64,000 bases of DNA from Massariosphaeria phaeospora (taxonomy: Eukaryota; Ascomycota; Dothideomycetes; Pleosporales): assembly GCA_011032825.1 (NCBI GenBank), contig JAADJZ010000001.1:1-64000 (forward strand), read 5' to 3'. Shown here one piece after another: positions 47,144 through 57,431 of the stretch. How positions within the stretch are numbered: the first letter of the stretch is position 1; every line of letters starts with the position of its first letter. The notes under the pieces were generated by a model that was given only the letters and a program-made list of their open reading frames with translations, was not told the DNA's origin and made no database searches. Position numbers and translations under genes: made by a program.

Positions 47144-47504
47144 GATTCGAATGTGAACTTCGTGGTAGGTAGCAGACCAAGATTCAATGTCGAGGTAAAT
47201 ACTCTCTTGTGTTATTGTATATTGATGGAAGTATTGTAACAGACAACGAGCAATCTACCTATATACTAGTCGCTAGCTATAATATAGAGCCCGTTCCGCT
47301 ACGGGGGACTACTGCAATCAAAAACCCCGAGTGGAAATGCACTGACCGCAGTTTGGTCTTTACAGAGGACGTTGATGCCAAGATATCCTCTTAGGAGAGT
47401 AACGGATAGGGTATTACGCGCAGAGCCACCCGCTCGCAACTTAGCAAGGATAAAAGTTTGCGTGGATGCTCAAGAGGAGCCTTATTTGTGTTCAGCGGAA
47501 GCTA

Positions 47505-47870
47505 AATATTAGCAAGCAAGAAAACTAAAACTCTACTTTTTATAATCTAGATAGTTAACTTTCTTTAGTTATACAGAATCTCTTTATTTTACTAGTATTA
47601 GTATTAGATAATATACAATTTAGTCTAGTAATAGATATAGTTAACTAGTAGATATAAATTATCTTTAGAATTTTTTTATACTAATTTATGTATAACTAAT
47701 ACTAGATGCTATCTATTATTTAGTAGTATTATAGTAGTATACACTATACTAGGTGTATTTAGTAAAGAGTAGTACTAGATATATTATAACTAGTTAAGTT
47801 ATTTATTTGCAGATATATTACTAAGCTAAATTATAATAAGTAAAAGATTAGATTAAGATTAGGTGTACTG
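47505..47870. mobile_element. AT-saturated RIP-like relic
   Basis: About 365 bp of extreme A/T content with very few CpG or CpA dinucleotides, abrupt edges and no ORF. In filamentous ascomycetes this is the usual look of a repeat destroyed by repeat-induced point mutation. No terminal repeats or transposase remain, so the original element cannot be named. Confidence 0.5.
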
Positions 47871-47941
47871 TATTGTACGCCGCTAATTTAACACGTAGAC
47901 CTGCCCCGCACAAGGTATTTTCGCGAACACCAACTGCAGTA

Positions 47942-47977
47942 AGGCTGCGGGTGAGGCTGCGGGTAAGGCTACGGGTA
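47942..47977 (+). repeat. 12-bp tandem repeat, three units
   Basis: Three imperfect copies of AGGCTGCGGGTA lie side by side next to the AT block. The repeat is small and probably neutral. Confidence 0.7.
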
Positions 47978-48383
47978 TACCTGCAGATAAGCAAGGCGCC
48001 CCGCTGGGCGTGAAAATGGCACAGCAACTCCGCCTCTTTCTCACCCCGTCTGTTGCCTTTTTTTGCGCCAGGCGCCCCCATGCCGTTCTCCGGATTCACA
48101 TGCCCGTCCGCCACCCCGCAAGCGCCTGCCTTGTGCAGGTAATGGTAATTACTTGCAGTTAGAATATCGCCTCTCACCTTCTGCCTCCTTTACCTTCCAC
48201 ACCAGTTTCCTTAGCAACACTTTTGTGCGGAATTCCGTTCGCGTACCCTCTGTCGATTTAGGCCCCTTTCATTATAATCAAGTCCACTCCGGTCGTTCTC
48301 CACCCCGAAAGATTGTTCGCGAGCTTATAGCGAGAAAGTCTCAGTTTGTTTTTAATTACCGTCATCCACCCATTTGACCCACG

Positions 48384-50057
48384 ATGGCTTCGCTAGCACT
48401 CTACACCGTCGTCTTCCTCGTCTCGCTATTGTTCCTGTACCTCTACCGAGCGTATATAGCAAAATCGTCTCTGCCTCTCCCTCCAGGTCCTCCCGCTCTT
48501 CCGATCATCGGCAATGTCCATCAGGCCCCCAAATCATACCCATGGCTGCAATATCATGCATGGGGTAAGACGTACGGGCCCGTCCTGCACCTGAACATGT
48601 TAGGTCAGCCGGTCATTGTCCTGTCCACGTCAGCCGCAGCCCACGATCTCCTGGCCAAGCGGGGCGCAACGTTCTCAGACCGCCCCCGATTTGTCGTACG
48701 TCTTTTGAACCAAACTCTTGTAAAGGCAGCTGTTGACATGTTATCTGCCTTCTAGGTGGCCGCTGAGCTGGCGCTAAAAGGTATGCATATGCTACTGAGA
48801 CCGTATGACGAGCGGTTCAGGGTGCATCAGAAGCTGGAAAGCCCGCTGTTGAGCATGCGAGCAGCTAGTGCATACCTTCCATTCCAGGAGCTCGAGTCGA
48901 AGCAGTTGCTATACGACTTGCTTGGCAACGCCGGAGGCTCTGGAGGTGATTGTCACGGCCACTTTGAGCGCACCACGGCCAGCATCATCTACGGCCTCTT
49001 CTACGGATTCCGGCTCAAAACTGCGTCGGACCCTGTGCTTCTCACTGCCCACTCGGTCAACCACGAGTTCGATCAGTTGGCCCAAGTCGGAAAGTACCTA
49101 GTCGACTCCTTCCCCGTGTTGAACAACCTCCCTGGCTCACTAGCGCCCTGGAAAGCCGAAGCCGAGAAACACTGGGAGCGACAGCGCGCCTTGCACGTCG
49201 GGAACTTGCAGCAAGGGTATGCCGCTAATGGCTGGAACTTCTCCAAACAGATGAAAAAGACGCTGGACAACGAGGCAATCGACATGTCCGAGGAGGAACT
49301 TGCCCTTGACGTGGGTATCATGGCGGACGCCGCCCTGGACGCCAGCACCGAGACACTCATGTGGTTCGTCGTTGCATGTATCACGTCGAATAAGGGTTTC
49401 ATCGCCAAAGCCCAGAACCATCTCGACACTGTGGTTGGCCGAGATCGGTTGCCCGACTTCGCAGACCGCCCGCAGCTGCTGTATATCGACGCGATCGTCG
49501 AAGAGCTGCTGCGCTGGCGCCCTGCTGGCGCCGCCGGCGTCCCCCACTTTACGAAAGTGGAAAGCAGCTACAAAGGCTACAGAATCCCGGCAAACTCGGT
49601 GGTGATCCCGAACCACTGGTCCATGACCCGCGAGGAAGAAGTCTTCGGTTCGAACGTCGAAGACTTCTCGCCCGAACGCTGGCTGCCGTCCGCGAACCCG
49701 GACGACGGCACCCCGTGCGCCCCCAGTGGCCTCCGCGATCTCCCCATTGTAGGTTTTGGCTATGGGAGACGGCTGTGTCCCGGACGCCATGTCGCTCGCA
49801 ACGTCCTATGGATCACGATTGCGCGCGTCCTGTGGGCGTTCGAAATCGAGCCCGGTCTGTCGGAGACTGGGGAACGTTTGGCTGTGGATAGCATGGCTGC
49901 CACTGATGGCCTCGTCTCGAAGCCGCTGCCGTTCAAGGCCAGCTTCAAGCCGAGAGGGTCGTGGGTAAATGATATTGTTATGGCGGAATGCGACACGCAC
50001 GATGTCGCCTTCGCAGACATTTTGCACCGGATTGGAGGGGATATGGCTCCAAGATGA
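48384..50057 (+). CDS. Cytochrome P450 monooxygenase
   Basis: Two exons (48384-48695 and 48756-50057) give 537 residues. The N-terminal helix (LYTVVFLVSLLFLYLYRAY) anchors it in the ER membrane, followed by the proline hinge PPGPPALPIIGN. In the I helix ALDASTETL replaces the usual AGxDTT. EELLRWRP is the ExxR motif, PERW follows, and FGYGRRLCPGRHVA is the haem-binding loop with Cys at residue 445. The 60-bp intron (48696-48755) joins RPRFV to VAAELALKGMHM. It resembles fungal secondary-metabolite P450s (CYP64-like by eye). It is transcribed away from the tryptophanase-DMATS gene across 1.2 kb, so oxidation of a prenylated indole is the obvious guess, not a proof. Confidence 0.92.
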
Positions 50058-50558
50058 TACTTGTGCTGGTGGAGAATCCAGAAAATTGCGTTCGCCCGCT
50101 TTTCTTTGCTCGGTCGTGTAGTAGATATTATTCCAAGACAGCAATTTTACCTACGCGAGAGGCCTGTGTACAAACTGTTTTGCGCTGTATTTTCCCCCTG
50201 GGCTGCCAGTCCAAAAAGGACTCTACTACCTGGATCTCACAGCTCTTTGGGGCGCTGTAGGTCGTCATCCAGTTCTGTTTCATTGCTGACGCAGTGATAT
50301 GTCGTTCATCTCCACTTAGGAACGACAGAGTAAAACACGCTTTTTCCAAAGAAATTCTTCTATTAAAATCTACTAGAAGAAGAGTCCCACTATTAACGAC
50401 ACTTTTACAAACCATGCGGCAGAAAACCAATATTAACCTGCCATCTTATAACACCCCCAATTATGCGATCCCACTGTATTGCTCACGAATCCGTCGTGAA
50501 ACCCAAGTACAAAGCTATAAACAAGAACCGGACAAACACCCTCACTCTGCTAACCCTA
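50058..50558. other. Convergent 3' flank of P450 and rhodopsin-domain genes
   Basis: 500 bp between two gene ends, with a pyrimidine/CA-rich stretch around 50520-50640 that reaches into the neighbouring terminal exon. No gene is seen. Confidence 0.45.
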
Positions 50559-51890
50559 CTATACCCCTATATACCGCTTCCCCGTTGCCTTCGCCTCATA
50601 CCCCATCCCATCTCCACTCTCCCGCCCGTCTTCCTTCTCCCCACCCCCCTTATGATCTCTCAACTCAATGTAATGATCCGTGGTGACAAGAATGGGGCCC
50701 GTGGAACTCTTCGACCGGCCATCCAGCGTCGTGCCCCGGGGCTGGCTTTTCCGGGACCGCGTGCCCATGGTGGTCGACGCGGTGGAAGCAAAGCGCGAAA
50801 AGAGGGCGGATCGGCGGAGGTGGTTGCGCCAGAAGAGGTGGAGGGCGGTGGCGCAGCTTACCATGATGATGATGCAGCATTCGAGGACGCTGGATGGTAT
50901 GGTTAGAACGGTGCGGAGCGAAAAAAGGGGGAGAAAGGGGCGCACTCACGTAGTCAGCATTGCATTGGTGATGTTGGACGAAGTGCTCCGAATCTGACTC
51001 GACTGGAAATACAACGACACGACGCCGGCAATCAGCGCGAAACTGCCCGTGAGAAAGACGAGCGCTATGCCGATTTTGTTGTGCAGCGCCATTTTCAGGC
51101 GCAGGACGATGGGTAGGGGGAGCACGAAGATAACTACGTCGACGGCGAGGGATAAGGCGTTCCGCGATACGGTGGTGTAGAAGGTGGCGGACACGCAGTT
51201 GAAAAGGTAGGGTACGTCGGCGGTGTGGATTTCGGGACTGCACCAGATGCCCGTGTACATGGCTGAGGCGAAGAAGCCGACGGCCGTGAAGGTCATGAGG
51301 GAGTAGCACGTGTAGCGTACCCAGCGCTTGACGCCGAAGGTGCGCAGGAAGAAGATTAGGAGGGGGAGCTTGGAGAAGTACATGGCGGACGTGGCGGTGA
51401 AGATGCATGCTGCTGCTAGCTTTTTGGGCTCGTTAGTTTCGTGGGAGAGGTACTAGTTTAGGGGATGTAGCGTACTCGAGTGATGTATTTTATGGATACA
51501 TCTGTCGGTGGTGAATTGAATGCTGTAGGGATATGTTAGCGCTTTCATCCAGAGACTCGAGAATCAGAAGGTAGAATAGATATTGTCGAGCGCCGAAGAA
51601 CCTGAGACGTACCCCAATTCATCATTGACGATGTAGCCGAGTAACTAGCTACAAAAGCCAGTGCAATAACGCACAAGTCTACGTATTTTGTTAGCGCAAG
51701 CATCAAATACTACTGAATGCCCATCAACGTAAGCTCCCCACGTACAGTCATCGGCCAGGAATTTCCTTGAGTGACTATAGTTGACCCATAACCTAATGCC
51801 GATAATGCCCAGCGTAACCGTACACATAGTAATCTGTGAAGAGATATAATTCCACGGGGGTATAGCCGTCGGGATAGTGATGAGATCCAT
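50559..51890 (-). CDS. Seven-helix rhodopsin-domain integral membrane protein
   Basis: Five exons (51746-51890, 51613-51678, 51476-51522, 50950-51419, 50559-50889) give 352 residues, and every junction keeps phase. The model starts MDLITIPTAIPPWNYISS and shows about seven hydrophobic helices, among them TMCTVTLGIIGIRLW, VIALAFVASYSA, KLPLLIFFLRTFG and ALSLAVDVVIFVLPLPIVL. The latter motif (DVVIFVLPLPI) and the CSPEIHTADVPY-like loop are hallmarks of the fungal rhodopsin domain shared with PTH11-related proteins. The C-terminal tail is hydrophilic and charged. Such proteins sit in the plasma membrane and some act in sensing. Ligand and signalling partner are unknown. The small exons 2 and 3 (66 and 47 bp) are inferred by splice phase. 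Confidence 0.75.
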
Positions 51891-52778
51891 TGTTTCGTTT
51901 CGTTCCGTTTCGTTTCGATTGTGAAGTCGCGCGCGTGAACTCGTAGGGATGTGAAAAACGGGCAAAAACGGTGTGGGGTTTGAATTACTTTCTTATGTGG
52001 CGTTATCGGCATCCACCCCATGTCTACCGTTCTCGGCACCTCTAGGCATTACTGTTGGACACTTGACCGGTGATTATGCGCTTGATACGAGTGGTCGGAG
52101 TTCGTCATCCCCGGACCCCAATGCCTGGGCGCCTAAGAGACCGATTAAACGCTGATCACATTCGTTTGTTGGGCTACTGTACCGCCCTCGGGGTTCAACA
52201 CGAAGGCATGGTACAGAAAGGGATGAAGGACGGAAGCAGACGGCACCCATAACGGCAAGCCTAAGCGCAACTGTGGAGATCGTCCCGCATTAAACCCAAA
52301 CTGTACGCGGCGTAAGCTTGGCATGGCTTACCTCCGAAACTCCAACACCATTTCCCGCAGTCGTGATGATTTGCTCGTGATGCCGCTCCACCCGTTTGGC
52401 AACAAACATGTGCCTGCCAACCAGCTGGAGCCACGTTGGGCTTTTACCCCAATGTCCCTCCGCAGCAAGTTCGAGCTTTGCGAAAACTTTCTCCGCTCCA
52501 CTGTTAGCAGTGTTTACTACATAAACTAACCTTAACTAGTGTATCTAGGCTTAACTAGGCAGTTTAGTTGTATTAGTAGAAAAATGGTAAGCTAGTCAGA
52601 TAGCTGCGGTAGAGCTAGATAGTATCTCTTAGTATAAGAATTAGTCACGTGGGTAACTGGGTCAACGGCTATTGCAGGTATTACATGCTATTTAATCGGT
52701 ACTAGGATTTAGCATCACTAAATAACTCATTTGTAAGGGTTCAACCCTTGGAAAGCACGGCTAGCGTGTTCTTTGTAC
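51891..52778. other. Intergenic with a second, weaker AT-rich relic
   Basis: About 900 bp. Roughly 52510-52640 is rich in TAACTAG/TTAG/TAGTA words, like a small RIP-affected relic. The rest has no recognised feature. Confidence 0.4.
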
Positions 52779-53822
52779 TTAGGCAGCCGAAATGCCATGC
52801 TCAACCCACTCCTGGGCATACCGCACCGCTAGTGCCCCGCCATCGTCATTCAGCGCCACATACCGGCGGAACTCGTCATCAACCTCAATCTCATCAGGAT
52901 AGAACCGGAAGTTCTTGACCCCCTTCAGCACCTTGTCCAGCTTCCCATAACGCCGCCAGCGCACTGCCCGGCCCCACCTAGTCATTGCCGACAGTCCATC
53001 GCGCCAATTCCCCGTCCCGTACAAGTTCGGGAACAGCTGGACCACAGGGAAGAGATCCACGCCCTGCACTGCCAACACCATTTCAAGGCCGCGATCCAAG
53101 AAGCGGGTCTCCGTGCGCTTGCCCTTGGCCTTGTAGCTGAAGTTGGGGAACACGTAGTGCATTTCGATGTGTGGATTGCGCTTGCAGAAATCGACGAGCT
53201 GTGGCAACTGCGTGTGCATTGGATTGTCGGCCATGTCCAAGCGCGTGTAACCCATATTCGACGCTCGAACGACGATTTTGTGCACATAGTGCAGCCGCGC
53301 AGAGGGGACGCAGGCGACGAAGTTGACGATCTGGGACTGCTTGTATTTCTGTGTGAAAAGCCTGCCAGTCTTGTGGCTAAAGGTTAGGGTGTGGTTGTTG
53401 AGTCTCAACTCGAGGTCTTGGGTTTCGAAGCGCAGGAGGCGGGATACCTGGCAGAACGGGTTGAAGAGGGTTAGCGTAGAAGCCTTGTCGACTTTTGGCA
53501 CGTAAGGGTCGATCTTGAGTGTAACGTCCTTATTGTATTCTATCCCAAGGGACGAAACTTTGTGGGGGTTTTTATGGTCAACGATATCCTCGTCTATATC
53601 GCGCTCTTCTTCTTCCAAACTCATTTCGTCGGCACTGAGGATGAAGTTGCCAGTTGGTTTGTTGACGTGGGTGACGCGGAGGGGCGAAGACGCTGTGAGC
53701 ACAAGCTCGTAGATGCGGTTACGTAGCTCACCAGGCAGAGTGCTGAAGAGAGACTCCTGTAGCACAGGCGCTTGCTCTAGTGGCGCGGTAGGTGTCGCGT
53801 TGTTGCTCGTTTCGGTGTCCAT
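52779..53822 (-). CDS. 2EXR-domain protein
   Basis: A single exon of 347 residues. The motif LPGELRNRIYELVL at residues ~29-42 is the 2EXR core, and FNPFCQVSRLLRFETQDLEL near 120-140 is the second element. An acidic segment (EEEERDIDEDI) lies between them. The C-terminal half has helices with GRAVRWRRYGK and NFRFYPDEIEVDDE, which recall the C-terminus of the 54.7-kb paralogue. No catalytic motif is known. Just before the start codon is a GA-rich minisatellite, which may affect the leader or promoter. Confidence 0.8.
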   Translation of the reverse strand: MDTETSNNATPTAPLEQAPVLQESLFSTLPGELRNRIYELVLTASSPLRVTHVNKPTGNFILSADEMSLEEEERDIDEDIVDHKNPHKVSSLGIEYNKDVTLKIDPYVPKVDKASTLTLFNPFCQVSRLLRFETQDLELRLNNHTLTFSHKTGRLFTQKYKQSQIVNFVACVPSARLHYVHKIVVRASNMGYTRLDMADNPMHTQLPQLVDFCKRNPHIEMHYVFPNFSYKAKGKRTETRFLDRGLEMVLAVQGVDLFPVVQLFPNLYGTGNWRDGLSAMTRWGRAVRWRRYGKLDKVLKGVKNFRFYPDEIEVDDEFRRYVALNDDGGALAVRYAQEWVEHGISAA

Positions 53823-53824
53823 TG

Positions 53825-53940
53825 CGAGATGAAGGAGTAGCGGTGGTTGAGAGATGAAGGAGTATCGGTGGTTGCGAGGTAAAGAAGTAGCGGTGGTTGA
53901 GAGATGAAGTTGGGAGGTAAAGAAGTATCGGTGGTTGAGT
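53825..53940 (-). repeat. ~28-bp minisatellite before the 2EXR start codon
   Basis: Four imperfect units of the type GAGATGAAGGAGTAGCGGTG lie directly upstream of the start codon at 53822, in the presumed 5' leader. Confidence 0.7.
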
Positions 53941-54693
53941 TATGAACCAGTAACCGTGGCTGCGATTTCAAGAATCAACCGTGCTTGTAACAGAATGCAG
54001 CAAGCGTGTTGTATGTTTCCGACTCTCTGAAGAATCCCAAGCGGAGAAACCCAAAGGTTAAATACCCACTTTGAAGCTAAACAACGCAACAAAGAATCCA
54101 TGCGGGTGACGATCATTGTATCAGCGACGCAGTTGCCCAGCCAAACGACAAGCAGCTCATTGTGAAAGCACGCGAAAAACTTTTATGTTTCAAGACAGTG
54201 AGTGACTGCTTGCGCAAGGCAAGCATAGTGAATTAAGTTCCTTCCAGGCTCCAATCTGAGACCCGGTGAAACAGGTGTGCGCAAGTTTTAGAGTTGACAA
54301 TCGCCCGACGGCATGGAACAAACAAATATTGAGATTCAGATAGAACTAATATGCTTGCTAGGCAATGCAAGCTTAGACTTACCGCTGTTATTAACAATGT
54401 CTCCACAGTTTAGTTGACGATGAGCAAAAAGCGGTCTTGAGGCACGTGAGCACGTGAGCTTTCCGGTATAGTGAGCCCTTGAGGAAGTGCCTGCCTGCGT
54501 CAGACAGTAGATGTTGTGAAAGAGCAGAGGAAAATACTCGCAGGCAACCCAAAAAACCGGTGAAAAGCCCTCTGATATCGGAACCAGATACATAAGAACC
54601 CTCCTAGCCTTCCCATATCCCTCCCAAACCCCCAAGTTCCCACCCCACCACAATCGCAACCCACTCACAAAACAAGCATCTCCGCCATCCACC
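53941..54693. other. Divergent promoter region of two 2EXR genes
   Basis: 750 bp. It contains two tandem E-boxes listed separately and nothing else recognised. Confidence 0.5.
54443..54456. promoter_or_regulatory. Two tandem CACGTG E-boxes
   Basis: CACGTG at 54443-54448 and at 54451-54456, eight bases apart, about 240 bp before the 2EXR gene at 54694. The tight pair suggests bHLH binding, though no factor is known. Confidence 0.45.
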
Positions 54694-55593
54694 ATGAGCA
54701 ACACCCCCAACTCCCCTTCCCCTCCGCCAGGCGGCCACCCATCCCAAACCGCGCCTTCCCTCCTCACTCTCCCCGGCGAAATCCGCAACCGCATCTACGA
54801 ATTCGCACTGCACAACCCCGAAGGCCTAACCCACACCACCCAGATCGTGAAAATCCGCGAGCCGCAATCCGGCAAAAAGAAAGCTCTCATCAAGCCCCTT
54901 TTCCACGCGTTCATCCATCCACTCTCCCCCGGCGCAGACAACCGCCCCGCCGTTGAATACAACCAGCTGAAATACGTGTGCCGCCAACTGTACGCCGAAA
55001 CCGCGGGTCTGGAGCTCAAGCTCAACGCGTGGGTAGTACCTGGCAAGTACGACCGCCGCGTCTCTCCCGAAGCCATGCTCGTCCGCTTCACCCGCTCGTG
55101 CGCGCCGCAGCGCCTCACCTGGCTAACCAACATCTCACTGTCCCCTACCGTCTGCGACTGCGGCGCGGCGCGCGACCTGCGGCTCCTGGACCGCATCAGC
55201 CAGGCGAACCCGCGCCTGACGATCAACCTGTTTCTGAGCAACTTCCACTTCGGCAGGAAGGCCATGTACGCGTTGCGACTGATGTCGCAGGGCCTCGCGA
55301 TAGCGCTTACGTTGTATGGCGTCAATCTGGGGTTTCTGCTCGAGGGGACGCGCTGGGCGGCTAATGGTCTGAGGGAGGATAAGGTTAAGGCGTATAGGGC
55401 GCGACACCCTTTTAGCAGCATTGAGGCGAGGAATCTGAGGGTTCGGCCGCAGGAGAGGGAGATGACGGATGAGTTTGTCGAGAGTTTTGTGGAGATGTTT
55501 GCGAAGGGATACTTGAGCAAGAAGGCGATGGTTACGTGGCTTAGCTTTGCGAAGCATTGGATCAACCACGGCATGTCGTATGGTAAGGTATAA
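54694..55593 (+). CDS. 2EXR-domain protein
   Basis: A single exon of 299 residues. After a Pro/Ser-rich start, LLTLPGEIRNRIYEFAL (residues ~22-38) and NQLKYVCRQLYAETAGLEL (~90-108) form the 2EXR motif. The central part shows SCAPQRLTWLTNISL and a small CDCG cluster. The C-terminus (WLSFAKHWINHGMSYG) is similar to the ending of the neighbour at 52.8 kb (RYAQEWVEHGISAA), which marks them as paralogues from a local duplication. The two genes are divergent. The function of the family is unknown. Confidence 0.82.
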   Translation: MSNTPNSPSPPPGGHPSQTAPSLLTLPGEIRNRIYEFALHNPEGLTHTTQIVKIREPQSGKKKALIKPLFHAFIHPLSPGADNRPAVEYNQLKYVCRQLYAETAGLELKLNAWVVPGKYDRRVSPEAMLVRFTRSCAPQRLTWLTNISLSPTVCDCGAARDLRLLDRISQANPRLTINLFLSNFHFGRKAMYALRLMSQGLAIALTLYGVNLGFLLEGTRWAANGLREDKVKAYRARHPFSSIEARNLRVRPQEREMTDEFVESFVEMFAKGYLSKKAMVTWLSFAKHWINHGMSYGKV

Positions 55594-55864
55594 GAGAATG
55601 CCCATCAAAAGAACCTACAAACGCGGCGAACAAGCTTCGTCGAAGTTGCTTTCCTGCAAAGATAGAAAACTCCTCTGGATTGGATGAAGACAAAATATAC
55701 GGAAGGGTGGATAGATCATAGTTACGTCAGCGAATAATCGACATCACGTCTTATTTGATCCGCGCCTAAAACCATCTCCTAAATGTCTTGAGAAACGTTC
55801 GTACCCGGAATGCACTATCCCGACTCAGGAGTGCCACGTGATTTCTTGTCGCCGGCTTACCTAC

Positions 55865-57028
55865 CTACTCATTTAACTTCTTCCCCGCACTCCTCTTCTC
55901 CGGAATCTGCACCATACCCCTCGCCTCCTTGGTGCGCCATTGAATGGCTTTGGCGATGTTATACAGCACTTCGAGCGTCGGCATGGGCACGCCGGCTGCC
56001 TTGCCTTCGCGGAGTGGCTCGCCGAGCAGGTTTTCGAACTCGATGAAATTGCCCTGGGGGGTGGTTAGTCAGTGAGAGTCAGACTGAAAACCAACACTAG
56101 AACCACACACCTTCCGCACATCCGCCAACATACTCGGCGCCAAATACAGCTCCAGCGCATCCATCTCGACCATCTCCTCCACCACGTCCTCGCCCCCCAA
56201 CTTCACGCCCGCAACCTGCTCCGCCGCCGCCACAATCTCGCGCATCGCCGGCCTCACCAGCGTCGCGACCGCCTCGCCCGCCAGCCGCACGCGCCCCGTA
56301 TCCAGCCCCGTGATCGCGCAGATCGGGTTCAAGCACGCGTTGTACACGAGCTTGCGCCAGCGGTCGCGCGGCACGTCGGCGGAGAAGGTGCATTCCGTCT
56401 TGCCGCCCGCGGCGTACATGCGCACGAAGTGGCGCGCCTGCCTGTCGGAGGCGGGGAGTGTTGGGTGGGGGAAGGCGCCGACGAGGAGGCGGTCGCGGTC
56501 GTCTTGGATGATGGTGCCGGGGGATGGTTCGGCGGAGCCGATGAGCGAGACGCCGGAGAGGAGGGGCGTGGTGGGGTGCGAGACCAGGAATGGGCGCTCG
56601 ATGTTGAGCCCGTTTTGCAGGAGGAGGAGCGTGGTGTGGGTGTTTGTGGGGGGCAGGGCTGGGGCGAGCAGGGCGGTGGCTGCGGGCGGGATGTCGGGGG
56701 TTGATTTTGTGGTGAGGACGATGTAGTCGTAGGGGGGAAGGGAGTCATCTGTTAGGGACGGGACGGCGGGGAGGACTAGATGGGGTGTTGTTAGTAGGAG
56801 AAGTAAAGAGTCGGGTGGAAATGATTCACTGAAACTGGGTTTCCATCCCTTCAAGCTGCCGTGGTCGCACGACTCGATTTTATACCCCCTCGTGCTAACA
56901 ATATCGTAATTCGAGCGCAGAACCACTGTCACGGTAGCCAGACCGCCGACTTCGAGGTTGAGTGCCGCGATGGCGCCAACAGAGCCGCCGCCGATAATCA
57001 GCACGCTTTTCTTCTGAGTGTCGGCCAT
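55865..57028 (-). CDS. Ketopantoate reductase-like oxidoreductase
   Basis: Three exons (56830-57028, 56111-56775, 55865-56053) encode 350 residues. The N-terminal Rossmann motif is VLIIGGGSVGAIAALNL; a later DYIVLTTKS and GLNIERPFLVS belong to the ApbA/PanE fold. The C-terminal helical domain contains KLVYNACLNPICAITGLDTG, which has the catalytic Lys and Asn of this family. It would use NADPH to reduce a 2-oxo acid; several fungal members are of unknown substrate. The first intron (56776-56829, 54 bp, branch CTACTAAC) is in-frame, so retention would add 18 residues. The second (56054-56110) is needed to reach the real C-terminus PEKRSAGKKLNE, and without it the frame ends shortly after residue 305. 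Confidence 0.85.
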
Positions 57029-57431
57029 AGTTAATATTTGTCTGAGTTGTGGTTAGACTCATGTTTACGTTTTGTAGCGGAGGAGGCGGAAAGGACGAGA
57101 CGCGTTACGCGGTGGTGGGGTAAAACTCCGCACCGGCATGCCGTTTTGGGACAGCTCGCAAGGTACCATAGCGTGCGCCCTGCGGTTGATGGATGATCAC
57201 AATCGACAATGTGATGCGTCATAAAACTCCGGGAGGGCTAAAAGATAGCTGTAGACGAACTGCGTGGAAATCATGAACATCGATTTTATAGACTTTCCCC
57301 CGAGACTCCCATATCGGCGTGGTATCTCATGAAAAATTAGCTACTCCGTCTAAAGAATATGCCTACCCCACCCCACTCTGTACCAATGATATGAAAAGCA
57401 TACGATACATAGGAAAGTGTAAGCCTAGTTA
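57029..57431. other. Intergenic, nothing clear
   Basis: About 400 bp between the start of the reductase-like gene and the 3' end of the SRC1-like gene, both minus strand. No repeats or genes are seen. Confidence 0.5.

Larger units (their letters stand above)
47144..48383. other. Divergent promoter region with RIP-like AT-rich block
   Basis: 1.2 kb between the fusion gene and the P450. The centre (47505-47870) is almost entirely A/T, full of TAGTA, TATA and TTAG words, with no coding potential. The flanks have normal composition, so the block looks like a C-to-T-mutated insert. Confidence 0.65.

Noticed and set aside
56072..56704. 210-codon plus ORF opposite the ketopantoate-reductase-like gene
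   Set aside because: Antisense shadow; His/Arg-rich without domain, while the minus strand carries the Rossmann fold.
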